Below, piece after piece: positions 1 to 8,385 of a stretch of 49,786 nucleotides of DNA. Position numbers and translations under genes: made by a program. Location of the stretch: positions 1 to 49,786 of the forward strand of contig NZ_LMHZ01000027.1 in NCBI RefSeq assembly GCF_001428545.1. The letters run 5' to 3'. The stretch is from Noviherbaspirillum sp. Root189 (GTDB lineage: Bacteria; Pseudomonadota; Gammaproteobacteria; Burkholderiales; Burkholderiaceae_D). The notes beneath the pieces are model-generated. The model was not told where the DNA came from and ran no database searches. It saw only the letters and a program-made list of their open reading frames with translations. Numbering within the stretch: position 1 is the stretch's first letter; every line of letters starts with the position of its first letter.

Positions 1-1436
1 CGCAAGTCGCGCAGGAACCAGGAATTGACCCATACAATGCCAGCCTCGATCGCTGCTGCGACCCGGTGGCCACGCTGCAGCTTCGAGGTCCAGATGGCAC
101 AAGCCAGGCCATAGGGATTGTCATTGGCGCGGCGGATCACCTCTTCCTCGGTGTCGAACGGTGCGATATGACAGCATGGGCCGAAAATCTCATCACGCAC
201 GACCGCGGCCGTGTCTGGCAGCCCGGTCCAAATAGTCGGCTGCACCCAGGAGCCGCCCTTGAGAGCATCGGGCATTTCCGGGATGCCGCCGCCGGTCACC
301 ACTGTGGCGCCTTCTTCCGCTGCCTTTTGATAATAGGACAGTACCTTGTTACGGTGTTCCTGCGAAATCAGTGGCCCCATGCCGCTTTCCGGATCGGTTG
401 GCGCGCCGGGCTTCATTTTTTCAACCGCACTCTTCAGCCGGGTGACGAATTCCTCGAAGACCGGGCGCTCGACATAGATTCGTTCGGTGCCCAGGCATAC
501 CTGTCCGCAGTTGGCAAAAGTCGAGCGAATCGTGCCGGCAATCGCTTCATCCATGTCGCAATCGGCAAACACGATTGCCGCATTTTTACCTCCCATTTCG
601 AGTGAGATGGGACGCGCGCCATCGGCAGCCGCCTTCATGATTGCGGCGCCAGTGCGAGTCTCGCCGGTAAATGTAATTGCAGCCACCTGCGGATGGGTGG
701 TTAGAAATTCACCGGCAGCATCCGGGCCAAACCCCTGCACGACATTGAAAACTCCTTTGGGGATGCCGACCTTGTTCATCACTTCGCCCAGCAATGCGGC
801 TGCATCCGGGCCAAACCCCTGCACGACATTGAAAACTCCTTTGGGGATGCCGACCTTGTTCATCACTTCGCCCAGCAATGCGGCTGCCTGCGGCGTCTCT
901 TCCGACGGCTTCACCACCACCGTGTTGCCACACGCCATGGCCGGGCCCAACTTCCATGTCATCAGTAAAAATGGCAGGTTCCAGGGGCAGACCACCGCCA
1001 CCACGCCGACCGGGCGGCGTAACGAGTAATTCAGTGCGCCGCGCCCATCCGGCGTGGCCATTTCGAAAAATTCGTTCGGCACATTCTTGACGATGTCGGC
1101 AAATACCTTGAAGTTTGCAGCGCCACGCGGCACATCCACATGGCGCACGAATTGCTCCGGCTGCCCCATGTCGGTTATTTCAGCCTCGACAAAATCGTCG
1201 AAGCGCCGGCTGATTTCATCGGCCACCGCGTAGAGCAGTTCGGAGCGCTCGGCAACCCCAACCTTGCTCCATGGACCATGCAAGGCTTCGCGCGCCGCAC
1301 GCACCGCAGCATCGACTTCGGCACGGCCGGCCTCGGCGACGCGGGCGATCAATTGCCCGTCATACGGTGCGCGCTTGTCGAACCAGTTGCCGGTACTGAC
1401 ATACTCGCCATTGATAAAATTGAGGATTTCTTTCAT
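1..1436 (-). CDS. dmpC: 2-hydroxymuconic semialdehyde dehydrogenase, partial, with internal 28-residue duplication
   Basis: This gene encodes an NAD-dependent aldehyde dehydrogenase of the DmpC/XylG family, which oxidises the ring-fission product 2-hydroxymuconic semialdehyde to 2-hydroxymuconate in the oxidative branch of catechol meta cleavage. The frame is open from ATG at 1436 (AAGGA upstream) to the window edge, so the C-terminus lies outside. Visible family motifs are CPWNLPF in the NAD domain, LEMGGKNA with the general-base Glu, FANCGQVCLGTER with the catalytic Cys, and EIFGPC near the C-terminus. Residues about 184-239 are two identical copies of a 28-residue segment in the Rossmann region (ALLGEVMNKV through GFGPDA), produced by an in-frame DNA duplication. 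It is the last gene of the operon visible here. The family call is strong. Whether the enzyme is active with the insertion is unknown, and misfolding is plausible. Confidence 0.85.
   Translation of the reverse strand, partial: MKEILNFINGEYVSTGNWFDKRAPYDGQLIARVAEAGRAEVDAAVRAAREALHGPWSKVGVAERSELLYAVADEISRRFDDFVEAEITDMGQPEQFVRHVDVPRGAANFKVFADIVKNVPNEFFEMATPDGRGALNYSLRRPVGVVAVVCPWNLPFLLMTWKLGPAMACGNTVVVKPSEETPQAAALLGEVMNKVGIPKGVFNVVQGFGPDAAALLGEVMNKVGIPKGVFNVVQGFGPDAAGEFLTTHPQVAAITFTGETRTGAAIMKAAADGARPISLEMGGKNAAIVFADCDMDEAIAGTIRSTFANCGQVCLGTERIYVERPVFEEFVTRLKSAVEKMKPGAPTDPESGMGPLISQEHRNKVLSYYQKAAEEGATVVTGGGIPEMPDALKGGSWVQPTIWTGLPDTAAVVRDEIFGPCCHIAPFDTEEEVIRRANDNPYGLACAIWTSKLQRGHRVAAAIEAGIVWVNSWFLRDL
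718..887. repeat. Perfect 84-bp tandem duplication inside the aldehyde dehydrogenase gene
   Basis: Bases 718-803 are identical to 802-887, so the period is 84 bp and the unit occurs just over twice. 84 is a multiple of three, so the reading frame is kept and 28 residues are added. The absence of any mismatch means the event is recent or is an assembly artefact. Confidence 0.95.
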
Positions 1437-1456
1437 TGCTGTTCCTTAAATGTGCG

Positions 1457-1888
1457 CTATTGCTGCAATCCGATTGCGGCCAAACCGGCCTTTGCGCACT
1501 GTTCATCTTGCTGCTCGGAGCCGCCTGACACGCCAATACCGCCGATCAGCTCGCTGCCACATCGGATCGGCAACCCGCCGCCGAACATTACAAAGCGCGG
1601 ACGCAGCGGCAAGCCTTGCCTGACCGCTTCCGAATGCGTCTTGAGCACGTCGGTCCATTGGCTGGTCGCCAGACCAAAACTGACCGCGGTGTAGGCCTTG
1701 TCTTCACTGATGTCAATCGAGTGCAGCGGCGCGCCATGCATGCGAAGAACGGCTAATGGGACACCCCCGGCGTCGACCACCGATACGTTGATTCTGACAC
1801 CCAGCTCCAGCGCCTGGCGCACCGCAGCCTGGACGGCGAGATGCGCCGCCTCCCAAGTCAGCCGGGGTACGCCAGGTTCATGATTCAT
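1457..1888 (-). CDS. GlcG/HbpS-family (DUF336) protein
   Basis: A 143-residue protein of the GlcG/HbpS heme-binding-like family. ATG at 1888 is chosen because it has GGAG five bases upstream; the longer upstream reading runs through the preceding gene. Family features are the N-terminal LTWEAAHLAVQAA helix, the VSVVDAGGVPLAVLRM strand pair, and the C-terminal GGGLPI and GGIGVSGG turns. Such small proteins are common in aromatic and short-chain-acid degradation operons, but their biochemical role is unsettled; heme binding or a chaperone or small-molecule role has been proposed for relatives. It lies between the catechol dioxygenase and the semialdehyde dehydrogenase in the same direction. No signal peptide is apparent. 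Confidence 0.8.
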   Translation of the reverse strand: MNHEPGVPRLTWEAAHLAVQAAVRQALELGVRINVSVVDAGGVPLAVLRMHGAPLHSIDISEDKAYTAVSFGLATSQWTDVLKTHSEAVRQGLPLRPRFVMFGGGLPIRCGSELIGGIGVSGGSEQQDEQCAKAGLAAIGLQQ

Positions 1889-2033
1889 TTTTTCTCCAGC
1901 CCATTCATGACGACCCATATTGTTTACGCCCATATTGGCAACCGACACAAACATGCCGCGTCTCGGCCGTGCACTGCTGCACCGAACGGCTGCCGCTGCG
2001 GCAGGAAGGTCACAGCATTTCGATCGCCTGCGA

Positions 2034-2978
2034 TCAGGTGTATACGGTCGTAAAACTTTCGTCCAGGACGCCGGTGTGATAGAAGATGCTGCGGGCGGCC
2101 TGGTCCTCGGTCCACGTAATGATTGGCTTATCTCGCTGTGCCTGGTAACCCAATCCAGCGAAGGTTTCATTGCGATTGCCCGACGGGTCAAAGAAATAGA
2201 TGGTCTCGCCGCGTGTAACACCGTGCCGGGTTGGCGGCACGTCGATGCGAGTGCGGTTTTTTGCCATCACGTCGCCTGCCTTTAGAATGTCGTGCCACGA
2301 ATCGAGGAAGAATGACAAATGATGCATGCCCGGCCGGTCGCCGCCGACAAACGCGATGTCATGCGGCTTGCTGGAACACGACAAAAACGACGCCAGTTGG
2401 ATTGCACCGCCCGGACCGACGACGATTTGTTCAGTCTGAAAAAATCCGAGCACTTCGATGAAGAAGCGGGTATTGTCAGCCACCTTGTTGATGCCTTTTT
2501 CAGGATTCATTTCACACATCAGCAAGGCATGATCCAGCCAATGGGCGCCGGCGCCGCGCAGATCGTCTGGCCATGGGTCCGGGTTGGTGGAACCGACATC
2601 GGTGCCGACGCATTCCTTAGAGGCGTATAGGCGCATATCATGGCCGCTGGGCAGATTAAACCGGAGCATGCGTCCAACGAAAGGCAATGTATCCTCTGGC
2701 AGCATTTCTGTTTGGATACCATGCGCTTCAATCTTCTTTTGCAGTGCATCCAAGTCCTGCTCATTATTGACCTTGTAGGCGATATGGTTCATGCCGGCCT
2801 GGTCCGACAGCGTCAGAATCACAGAGTATTTGTTCCATTCGTCCCAGCACTTCAGATAGACATTGCCTTGTTCATCCCGGTGCGTGATTTTCATACCTAC
2901 AACATTCTGGTAATGCTTGAGTGCCGCTTCCATGTCCATTACGCGAATGTTGACGTGGCCTATTCTCATTACAGTCAT
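2034..2978 (-). CDS. dmpB: Catechol 2,3-dioxygenase (extradiol, vicinal-oxygen-chelate type)
   Basis: A 314-residue two-domain VOC extradiol dioxygenase of the XylE/DmpB class, the usual length for the family. It cleaves catechol or alkylcatechol next to the hydroxyls, giving a yellow 2-hydroxymuconic semialdehyde. Predicted Fe(II) ligands are His150 (in LDHALL), His219 or His220 (in GMHHLSFF) and Glu271 (in [10 protein letters not shown]), in the family's conserved contexts. The start at 2978 has AAGGAG at good spacing; a second Met is three codons later. It follows the XylT/DmpQ-type ferredoxin that would keep its iron reduced. In this operon it should accept the catechol released by the dioxygenase and thiolase/aldolase encoded upstream. 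Alkyl-substituent preference cannot be read from the sequence. Confidence 0.93.
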   Translation of the reverse strand: MTVMRIGHVNIRVMDMEAALKHYQNVVGMKITHRDEQGNVYLKCWDEWNKYSVILTLSDQAGMNHIAYKVNNEQDLDALQKKIEAHGIQTEMLPEDTLPFVGRMLRFNLPSGHDMRLYASKECVGTDVGSTNPDPWPDDLRGAGAHWLDHALLMCEMNPEKGINKVADNTRFFIEVLGFFQTEQIVVGPGGAIQLASFLSCSSKPHDIAFVGGDRPGMHHLSFFLDSWHDILKAGDVMAKNRTRIDVPPTRHGVTRGETIYFFDPSGNRNETFAGLGYQAQRDKPIITWTEDQAARSIFYHTGVLDESFTTVYT

Positions 2979-3064
2979 TTCAGTCTCCTTGTTACTTCAT
3001 TTTTCACTACCACGAAAATCTCGGCGTGCCCCGGGTAGCGGTGAACAAACCGGCGTAACTTCTT

Positions 3065-3457
3065 TCAGGTCACGATCGCGCCCCAAGGGGTGCGGGTGAC
3101 CGCCTTCTTCAACTTACCAACCACTGCAACTTCGACCGCTTCGAGTGGTGAAACCCGGCACGCCAGCACGACGCCCTGGGCTTCCTCCTGCTCGCTGACG
3201 TGTGCGCGGCTCATGGCACCAGTTTTATTGATGGCACCACTCCGAATGGTAATCTTGCAGACGCCACAGCCACCGTTTAGGCACCCAACCGGGATGCCTT
3301 TCTTGCCAAGACGGGCCATGCCCTGCAACAAGGTTTCATGCTCGCCGCATAGGTAGACTGCATCGCAGTCGACAATGCGCACCGGGTGCGTCACTGCCGC
3401 TGTTTGGCCCGACTGCGAGGCAGATGCCGTCTGGTCTTGCAGGCCACTTTTGATCAT
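3065..3457 (-). CDS. XylT/DmpQ-type [2Fe-2S] ferredoxin
   Basis: A small plant-type [2Fe-2S] ferredoxin with the cluster motif GCLNGGCGVCK (C-x4-C-x2-C) and a fourth Cys in LACRV. The KTGAMSRAHVS stretch is typical of the XylT/DmpQ/NahT group, which reductively reactivates catechol 2,3-dioxygenase after its iron is oxidised. Its position directly before the catechol 2,3-dioxygenase gene fits that role. The chosen ATG (3457) overlaps the TGA of the reductase gene as ATGA, which implies translational coupling; an ATG four codons upstream is possible. The N-terminal 20-25 residues are Ser/Ala/Gln-rich and probably disordered. Confidence 0.85.
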   Translation of the reverse strand: MIKSGLQDQTASASQSGQTAAVTHPVRIVDCDAVYLCGEHETLLQGMARLGKKGIPVGCLNGGCGVCKITIRSGAINKTGAMSRAHVSEQEEAQGVVLACRVSPLEAVEVAVVGKLKKAVTRTPWGAIVT

Positions 3458-4692
3458 GCTACCACCCACTTTTTCAACGCGACGCCGGTATCGGCCAGAC
3501 GCTCCATATCGACCACATGACGGCTCGTGATCAAGCGCTCAATGGGACGCCGGTCCCGGCCGGCGTTAATCAAGACGGCTCCAATCACGCGCTTATCTAA
3601 TACTTCGATCAGGCTCCAGCCAGGTCCACCGACCTCGCCACGCAAGACTTTCTCCGCACGCGGATCCGACCAGCCGAGAAATTGAATATTGAGGTGATAT
3701 TGATCGCTCCATACCCAAGGCACGCTGGCATTGACAGCTAGTTCCCCGCAGATGGTTGCGGCGGCGATTTCTCCGGTCTGCCGTGCGCTCTCCCAATGCT
3801 CGAGCCTGACATGGCGGGCAATCAAGGGATTGAAGCTTTTGGCTACGTCCCCGATGGCGAATATTCGTGGATCGGAACTGCAGCAATGCTGGTCGACGAC
3901 GATGCCGTTATCGCAGGCCAGGCCTGCTTCGCGTGCCAATACATCGTTGGGAATGACACCAATGCCAACCAAAACGGCATCGGCAGCCAGCGCCTCACCG
4001 GACGCCAGATGCACTGCAATTGATCCCGGCTGTTCGATCACGTCGAGAACTTGCGTACCGAACCGGAATTCGACGCCATTTTCCTGGTGTACCTGTTGCA
4101 CAAATGCCGATACTTCCGGCGGCGCGGCACGCTCGATCACGCGCGGCCCCGCTTCCAGTACCGTGACCCTGCAGCCCAGGCGGCGCGCTGAGGCGGCAAC
4201 TTCCAGGCCAATAAAACCGGCACCGACCACCAGCACATGGCGGTCATGCGCAAGATGCTCGCGCAAGGCCATGGCATCGCCCAGTTCGCGCAAATGGAAC
4301 AGACGGGTCAAAGGAGCGCTCCCAGGGGGCACCGGCAAATGGCGCGGCCGTGCGCCAGTGGCGAAAATCAAATGGCTGTAATTGAGCGGCTGTCCGTCCT
4401 CTAGACGCAAGGTGTGGGCTTCACGATCAATGCCGCAGACTCTTGATCCCGATTTGATGGCAATCCGCTGTTCTTCATAATATTCTGCGTTGTGCAGGGT
4501 GATATCCGCTACTGAACGGTCGCCGCAAAGCAGCTCTTTGGACAGGGGCGGACGGTCATATGGCAGCGGCAGCTCTTCATTGATCAATGTGATGGGCCGG
4601 TCAAAACCGCGTCGGCGCAGCCCGGTTGCCGCACTGACGCCAGCCAGGCCGGCGCCGACTATCACCACTCCGACATTCATATCGTCGATCAT
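3454..4692 (-). CDS. FAD-dependent ferredoxin reductase of a ring-hydroxylating dioxygenase (BphA4-type)
   Basis: A 412-residue NADH:ferredoxin oxidoreductase of the BphA4/HcaD/RedA family. It moves electrons from NADH through FAD to a Rieske or plant-type ferredoxin. The N-terminal FAD Rossmann motif GAGLAG (about residue 13), ATGARPR, the NAD motif GAGFIGLE (about 155) and FAIGDVA (about 285, FAD) are visible, followed by the reductase C-terminal domain. In this operon the likely partner is the Rieske ferredoxin at 9649-10026, which would give a ferredoxin plus flavoprotein electron chain for the dioxygenase at 13725-15655. It could also reduce the XylT-type ferredoxin to which it is translationally coupled. 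It lies after the transporter genes, about 70 bp from livF. Confidence 0.88.
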   Translation of the reverse strand: MIDDMNVGVVIVGAGLAGVSAATGLRRRGFDRPITLINEELPLPYDRPPLSKELLCGDRSVADITLHNAEYYEEQRIAIKSGSRVCGIDREAHTLRLEDGQPLNYSHLIFATGARPRHLPVPPGSAPLTRLFHLRELGDAMALREHLAHDRHVLVVGAGFIGLEVAASARRLGCRVTVLEAGPRVIERAAPPEVSAFVQQVHQENGVEFRFGTQVLDVIEQPGSIAVHLASGEALAADAVLVGIGVIPNDVLAREAGLACDNGIVVDQHCCSSDPRIFAIGDVAKSFNPLIARHVRLEHWESARQTGEIAAATICGELAVNASVPWVWSDQYHLNIQFLGWSDPRAEKVLRGEVGGPGWSLIEVLDKRVIGAVLINAGRDRRPIERLITSRHVVDMERLADTGVALKKWVVA

Positions 4693-4760
4693 GACTGTTT
4701 CTTTCCCTGATCAATCAGGCGTTGTAGTTTCATGGTGCGCCCATGTTTCTCGTTACGGGC

Positions 4761-5519
4761 TCACATACCCAGGTAGGCTTGACGCACCTGTTCGTTGTGC
4801 ATCAATTCGTCGCCCTTCCCACTCAACACGATCCGGCCGGTTTCCATGACATACGCCCAATCCGCCAGCGGCAATGCCTCATAGGCGTTTTGCTCCACCA
4901 GCAAGATGGTCACGCCTTGTTGGCGCAGCTTGGCAATAATCGCAAACACTTCCTCCACCATCAAAGGCGCCAAGCCCATGGATGGTTCGTCGAGCAGCAG
5001 CAAACGTGGATGGCTCATAAGAGCGCGTGCAATCGCCAGCATTTGTTGCTGCCCACCTGATAACAATCCAGCCATTTGATGCCGCTTGGTTTTGAGGATC
5101 GGGAAAAGCGCGTACATCTTTTCCAGGTCTTCCGCGACGGTCGTTTTCGGTTGCAGGTAACCACCAGTACAAATGTTTTCCTCGACACTGAAATCGCCAA
5201 AGATCTGCCGCCCTTCGGGACAGTGCGCGATGCCCATGCCAACCCGCTTGTAAGCAGGCACACGTCTCAAGTCCTGGCCATTAAACGCCAGCGTGCCGGC
5301 GCCGCTGGACTGCAGGCCAGAGATCGTCTTAAGCAAGGTAGACTTGCCGGCACCATTGCTGCCGACTAAGGCGACCAGGCTACCGGCCATGATTTCAATC
5401 GTGACTTGATGCAGGCACTGAATGCTGCCGTAATAGGTATCTACTTCGTGCAGGCTCAGTAACGGTTGCGCTACTGCATGACCGCGTTCTGAGCGATTCA
5501 TCTCGAATACCTTTGTCAT
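4761..5519 (-). CDS. livF: Branched-chain-type ABC transporter ATP-binding protein LivF
   Basis: A 252-residue cytoplasmic ATPase of the LivF family. Walker A is GSNGAGKST, the signature is LSGGQQQ and Walker B is LLLLDEPS, followed by the switch His region LLVEQN. LivF works with LivG, LivH and LivM to drive uptake from a periplasmic LivK-type receptor. Its ATG overlaps the livG stop by four bases, which shows coupled translation. Placement inside an aromatic degradation operon suggests the substrate is the aromatic acid and not an amino acid, as for known aromatic-acid Liv-type importers; this is inference. Confidence 0.9.
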   Translation of the reverse strand: MTKVFEMNRSERGHAVAQPLLSLHEVDTYYGSIQCLHQVTIEIMAGSLVALVGSNGAGKSTLLKTISGLQSSGAGTLAFNGQDLRRVPAYKRVGMGIAHCPEGRQIFGDFSVEENICTGGYLQPKTTVAEDLEKMYALFPILKTKRHQMAGLLSGGQQQMLAIARALMSHPRLLLLDEPSMGLAPLMVEEVFAIIAKLRQQGVTILLVEQNAYEALPLADWAYVMETGRIVLSGKGDELMHNEQVRQAYLGM

Positions 5520-6349
5520 GGCGTTACCTCCGCCTTTTCTTGTTTGCCATGAGCGCCGAGATAGGCGGCGATCACGTCCGGGTTTTGTGCCACCGTTTCG
5601 GGCGAACCCTCAGCAATCTTTTGGCCATAGTTCATGACTACAATGTTGTCTGACACACCCATAACCAGCTTCATATCGTGCTCGACCAGCACTACCGTCA
5701 CGGATTGCTCGGCCAGGCGTTCAATCAGTTTTTTGATTTCCATGGTTTCTTGCGGGTTGAGCCCGGCCGCTGGCTCATCGAGCAATAGCAGTTGCGGATC
5801 ACAGGCGAGCGCACGCGCAATTTCTAAGCGCTTTAATGCACCATAGGACAAGGCATCGGGGCGCAGCGCCGCATCGACACGCAAACCAACGAATTCCAGC
5901 AGCTCGCGTGCCAGCGTGTGCGCCTCCTCTTCGTTTTTTTGCATTGACGGCAGGCGTAAAATACCTGCGAGAAAACCCGTTTGTAAATGGAGATGCCGTC
6001 CAAGCAATACGTTTTCTTGCACCGACATGTTGAAACACACTTTGAGGTTTTGAAAGGTCCGGCTGACGCCGCAGGCGGCAAGTTGGTGCGGTTCCAGCGC
6101 GCTCATGTCGCTGCCGTGTAACAGAACGTGACCGGTGGTGGGCTTGTATATCCCGGTCAATATATTTAACAGTGTGGTCTTGCCTGCGCCATTGGGCCCA
6201 ATGATCGAATGCACCTGGCCGCGCTGCAACTTGAACGATATGTCGTTGAGCACCGGTGGCCCACCAAATTTCTTCCCCAAACCGTCGACCTGCACGATCG
6301 AGGCAGTGTGATGCTGCTGCGCAGCCTTCTTGCCAGAGACGAGGATCAT
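5516..6349 (-). CDS. livG: Branched-chain-type ABC transporter ATP-binding protein LivG
   Basis: A 277-residue cytoplasmic ATPase of the LivG family. Walker A is GPNGAGKTT, Walker B is LLLLDEPAAGLNP, and the LivG-typical HD switch in LVEHDMKLVM and the C-terminal VIAAYLG are present. The signature region reads LSYGALKRLEIARAL, the usual LivG variant of LSGGQ. It overlaps livM upstream and livF downstream by four bases each, so the three proteins are probably made in equal amounts. The N-terminal 17 residues precede the ABC core and could be shortened by a later start. Confidence 0.9.
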   Translation of the reverse strand: MILVSGKKAAQQHHTASIVQVDGLGKKFGGPPVLNDISFKLQRGQVHSIIGPNGAGKTTLLNILTGIYKPTTGHVLLHGSDMSALEPHQLAACGVSRTFQNLKVCFNMSVQENVLLGRHLHLQTGFLAGILRLPSMQKNEEEAHTLARELLEFVGLRVDAALRPDALSYGALKRLEIARALACDPQLLLLDEPAAGLNPQETMEIKKLIERLAEQSVTVVLVEHDMKLVMGVSDNIVVMNYGQKIAEGSPETVAQNPDVIAAYLGAHGKQEKAEVTP

Positions 6350-7371
6350 TTCTGCCCCCTGTTCTTGATGCGGTTGAGAAGATGGTGCAAGGTTGGCACC
6401 AAGCCCTTGGGCATGAATAAAATGGTGAACAGCAAGATGCAGCCGATTATCAGTATTTCATAATGCTCCATGCTTGCCAGCGCATGTGGCAGCAGCGTGA
6501 CGATTCCTGCGCCGACTACCGCGCCGGGCACCGATCCAATACCGCCGACCACCACCATCATCACGTATTCGACCGAACGCACAAACGAGGCGGCCGCCGG
6601 CGTGATGAAGCCGGAATAGTGGCCATACAACGCGCCCATCAGGCCGACCAATGCGCAAGAGAATACGAATACCTTGACCTTATAGGCTTGGGTATCGATG
6701 CCGGAAGTCTTGGCAGCGATTTCGGCGTCGTGCAGCGACCGCAGGGCACGGCCGGCCGGCGAGCGCAGCAGGTTTTTGGCAGCGATGATGACCGCAACCA
6801 GCACCACCAGGAAAATCCAGTACCAGCCGGACTCTCCCGGCGAAATGCCGAACATCTGTAGCGCGTCGACCGGCATGCCATCCGGTCCGCCGCTCAACTG
6901 CTGTTCATTGCGTAACACGATGCTGAGCAGCAGTCCCACGCCAAGCGTAGCTACTGCCAGGTAATAACCGCTCAGACGCATGAACAGTCGGGCGATGGCC
7001 CAACCGAACACGCTGACTCCAACGACCGCCAGTGGCACCGTCAGGTACACCGGCAACCCGAGCTTGGTGGCTAGGTTGGCCGAGACATACGCACCCAGTG
7101 CGTAGAAAGCGGCATGGCCGAGGCTTAGCTGGCCCGTGGTACCAAGCAGCAAGGTGAGCGAAATTGCCACGACGGCATTGATTAATACCGAGTTGGCAAT
7201 CGCGATGTAAAACGGATTCGGCACTACGACTGGCAGCAATGCCGCAAGTGCAACGAAGACTGCCAGCACGATCATCCAGCGGCGGCTGTTCTGGCGGATG
7301 CCGCCGGCTGCAACCATCTGTGCCGGCGCAGCCTTGGGGGTATCGTTGGCTTTGAGTTTGAGGTTGTTCAT
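6346..7371 (-). CDS. livM: Branched-chain-type ABC transporter permease LivM
   Basis: A 341-residue integral inner-membrane permease of the LivM family. After a cytoplasmic N-terminus of about 30 residues there are around eight to ten hydrophobic helices, with the family motif GQLSLGHAAFYALGAY at about residue 80. GGIGSVPGAVVGA near the C-terminus is the EAA-like loop that contacts the ATPases. It is separated from livH by only 3 bp. Together with LivH it forms the transmembrane channel for the operon's importer. Confidence 0.9.
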   Translation of the reverse strand: MNNLKLKANDTPKAAPAQMVAAGGIRQNSRRWMIVLAVFVALAALLPVVVPNPFYIAIANSVLINAVVAISLTLLLGTTGQLSLGHAAFYALGAYVSANLATKLGLPVYLTVPLAVVGVSVFGWAIARLFMRLSGYYLAVATLGVGLLLSIVLRNEQQLSGGPDGMPVDALQMFGISPGESGWYWIFLVVLVAVIIAAKNLLRSPAGRALRSLHDAEIAAKTSGIDTQAYKVKVFVFSCALVGLMGALYGHYSGFITPAAASFVRSVEYVMMVVVGGIGSVPGAVVGAGIVTLLPHALASMEHYEILIIGCILLFTILFMPKGLVPTLHHLLNRIKNRGQK

Positions 7372-7374
7372 CGC

Positions 7375-8250
7375 TTACACGCGCTCCAGATGAGGGCGGC
7401 CGAAGAAGCCGTTGGGCCGAACCAGAAATACCAGCACCACGATCAGGAAGGGTACGGCGTCCTTGTATTGCGAAGAGATGTAACCGGCTGTCAGTGCTTC
7501 CGCCAGACCGAGCAAGAGGCCGCCGACGACCGCCCCTGGCACGCTGCCCATGCCGCCTACGATGGCAGCGATAATTGCCTTGAGTCCTACCATCATGCCG
7601 GCGTCGTACGAGGTATAGGTGATTGGGCCGGTGACAACGCCGGCCACCGAACCAAGAAAGCCGGCAATGACGAACGCCAGCAATAAAATAAAGCGAACGT
7701 TAATGCCCATTAATTGGGCCGTTTCGGCATTGGATGCCGCCGCAAGAAAAGCGCGGCCGACGCGGCTATAGCGAAAAAACCAGCCCAATGCCAGCAAGAC
7801 TATCGTCGTCACGGCTATGACCCATAGCGTTTGCGGCAAAATCGTCCCGCCCAGAAAACGAAGTGGCTCGGCGCTGGTGAACGGTGGCAGAGAACGGGTC
7901 GCCGTGCCCCAGAATGCCTGCACGAAGCCACGCAGGATCATGCCAAATGCCACCGTCAATATGATCACAGTCAGCACGCCAGACTTATTCAAGGTGTGCA
8001 CCGCCAATTTTTGCAGAACGACGCTGGTTACTAGTGCGACCAGCACCGCACACATTATCGCGGCGGAATATGGCATGCCGATTCCGAGCAGTACTGCAGT
8101 CATCATGCCGCCCAGCATAATCGACTCGCCCTGGGCAAAATTGATAGCACCACTGGCGTTGTAAATCAGCGTAAAGCCAAGCGCTGCCAGCGCATAACGC
8201 GATCCTTCAGTGATGCCGGATGAGAGAAATTGAACTAATGCTGCGTCCAT
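7375..8250 (-). CDS. livH: Branched-chain-type ABC transporter permease LivH
   Basis: A 291-residue inner-membrane permease of the LivH family with about eight hydrophobic segments. Family motifs are SGAINFAQGESIMLGG near the N-terminus and GGMGSVPGAVVGGL in the EAA-like cytoplasmic loop. AAGGA precedes the ATG. It is separated by 135 bp from the binding-protein gene upstream, the longest gap within the transporter block, and that gap holds a hairpin. Confidence 0.9.
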   Translation of the reverse strand: MDAALVQFLSSGITEGSRYALAALGFTLIYNASGAINFAQGESIMLGGMMTAVLLGIGMPYSAAIMCAVLVALVTSVVLQKLAVHTLNKSGVLTVIILTVAFGMILRGFVQAFWGTATRSLPPFTSAEPLRFLGGTILPQTLWVIAVTTIVLLALGWFFRYSRVGRAFLAAASNAETAQLMGINVRFILLLAFVIAGFLGSVAGVVTGPITYTSYDAGMMVGLKAIIAAIVGGMGSVPGAVVGGLLLGLAEALTAGYISSQYKDAVPFLIVVLVFLVRPNGFFGRPHLERV

Positions 8251-8334
8251 ATGGATATTCCTTGGCTGTTACCGCTTGACGAGAGCTTGTATCGAAATTC
8301 AGTCATTGTCACGTTCGGACCGTTAGACTTAACA

Positions 8335-8368
8335 CAGTGCTCCGCTCCAGTTCTGTCGCCGAGCACTG
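8335..8368. other. Intergenic hairpin between livK-like and livH genes
   Basis: CAGTGCTC (8335-8342) and GAGCACTG (8361-8368) form a perfect 8-bp stem with an 18-nt loop. There is no U-run, so it is not an obvious intrinsic terminator. It could stabilise the upstream receptor message, as hairpins after solute-binding-protein genes often do, allowing more receptor than permease. Confidence 0.5.
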
Positions 8369-8385
8369 CGTGTTACGCGCATTAA

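Noticed and set aside
1889-2221. Upstream extension of the GlcG-like protein
   Set aside because: It is the wrong frame of the catechol 2,3-dioxygenase gene, and a good ribosome site lies before the ATG at 1888.
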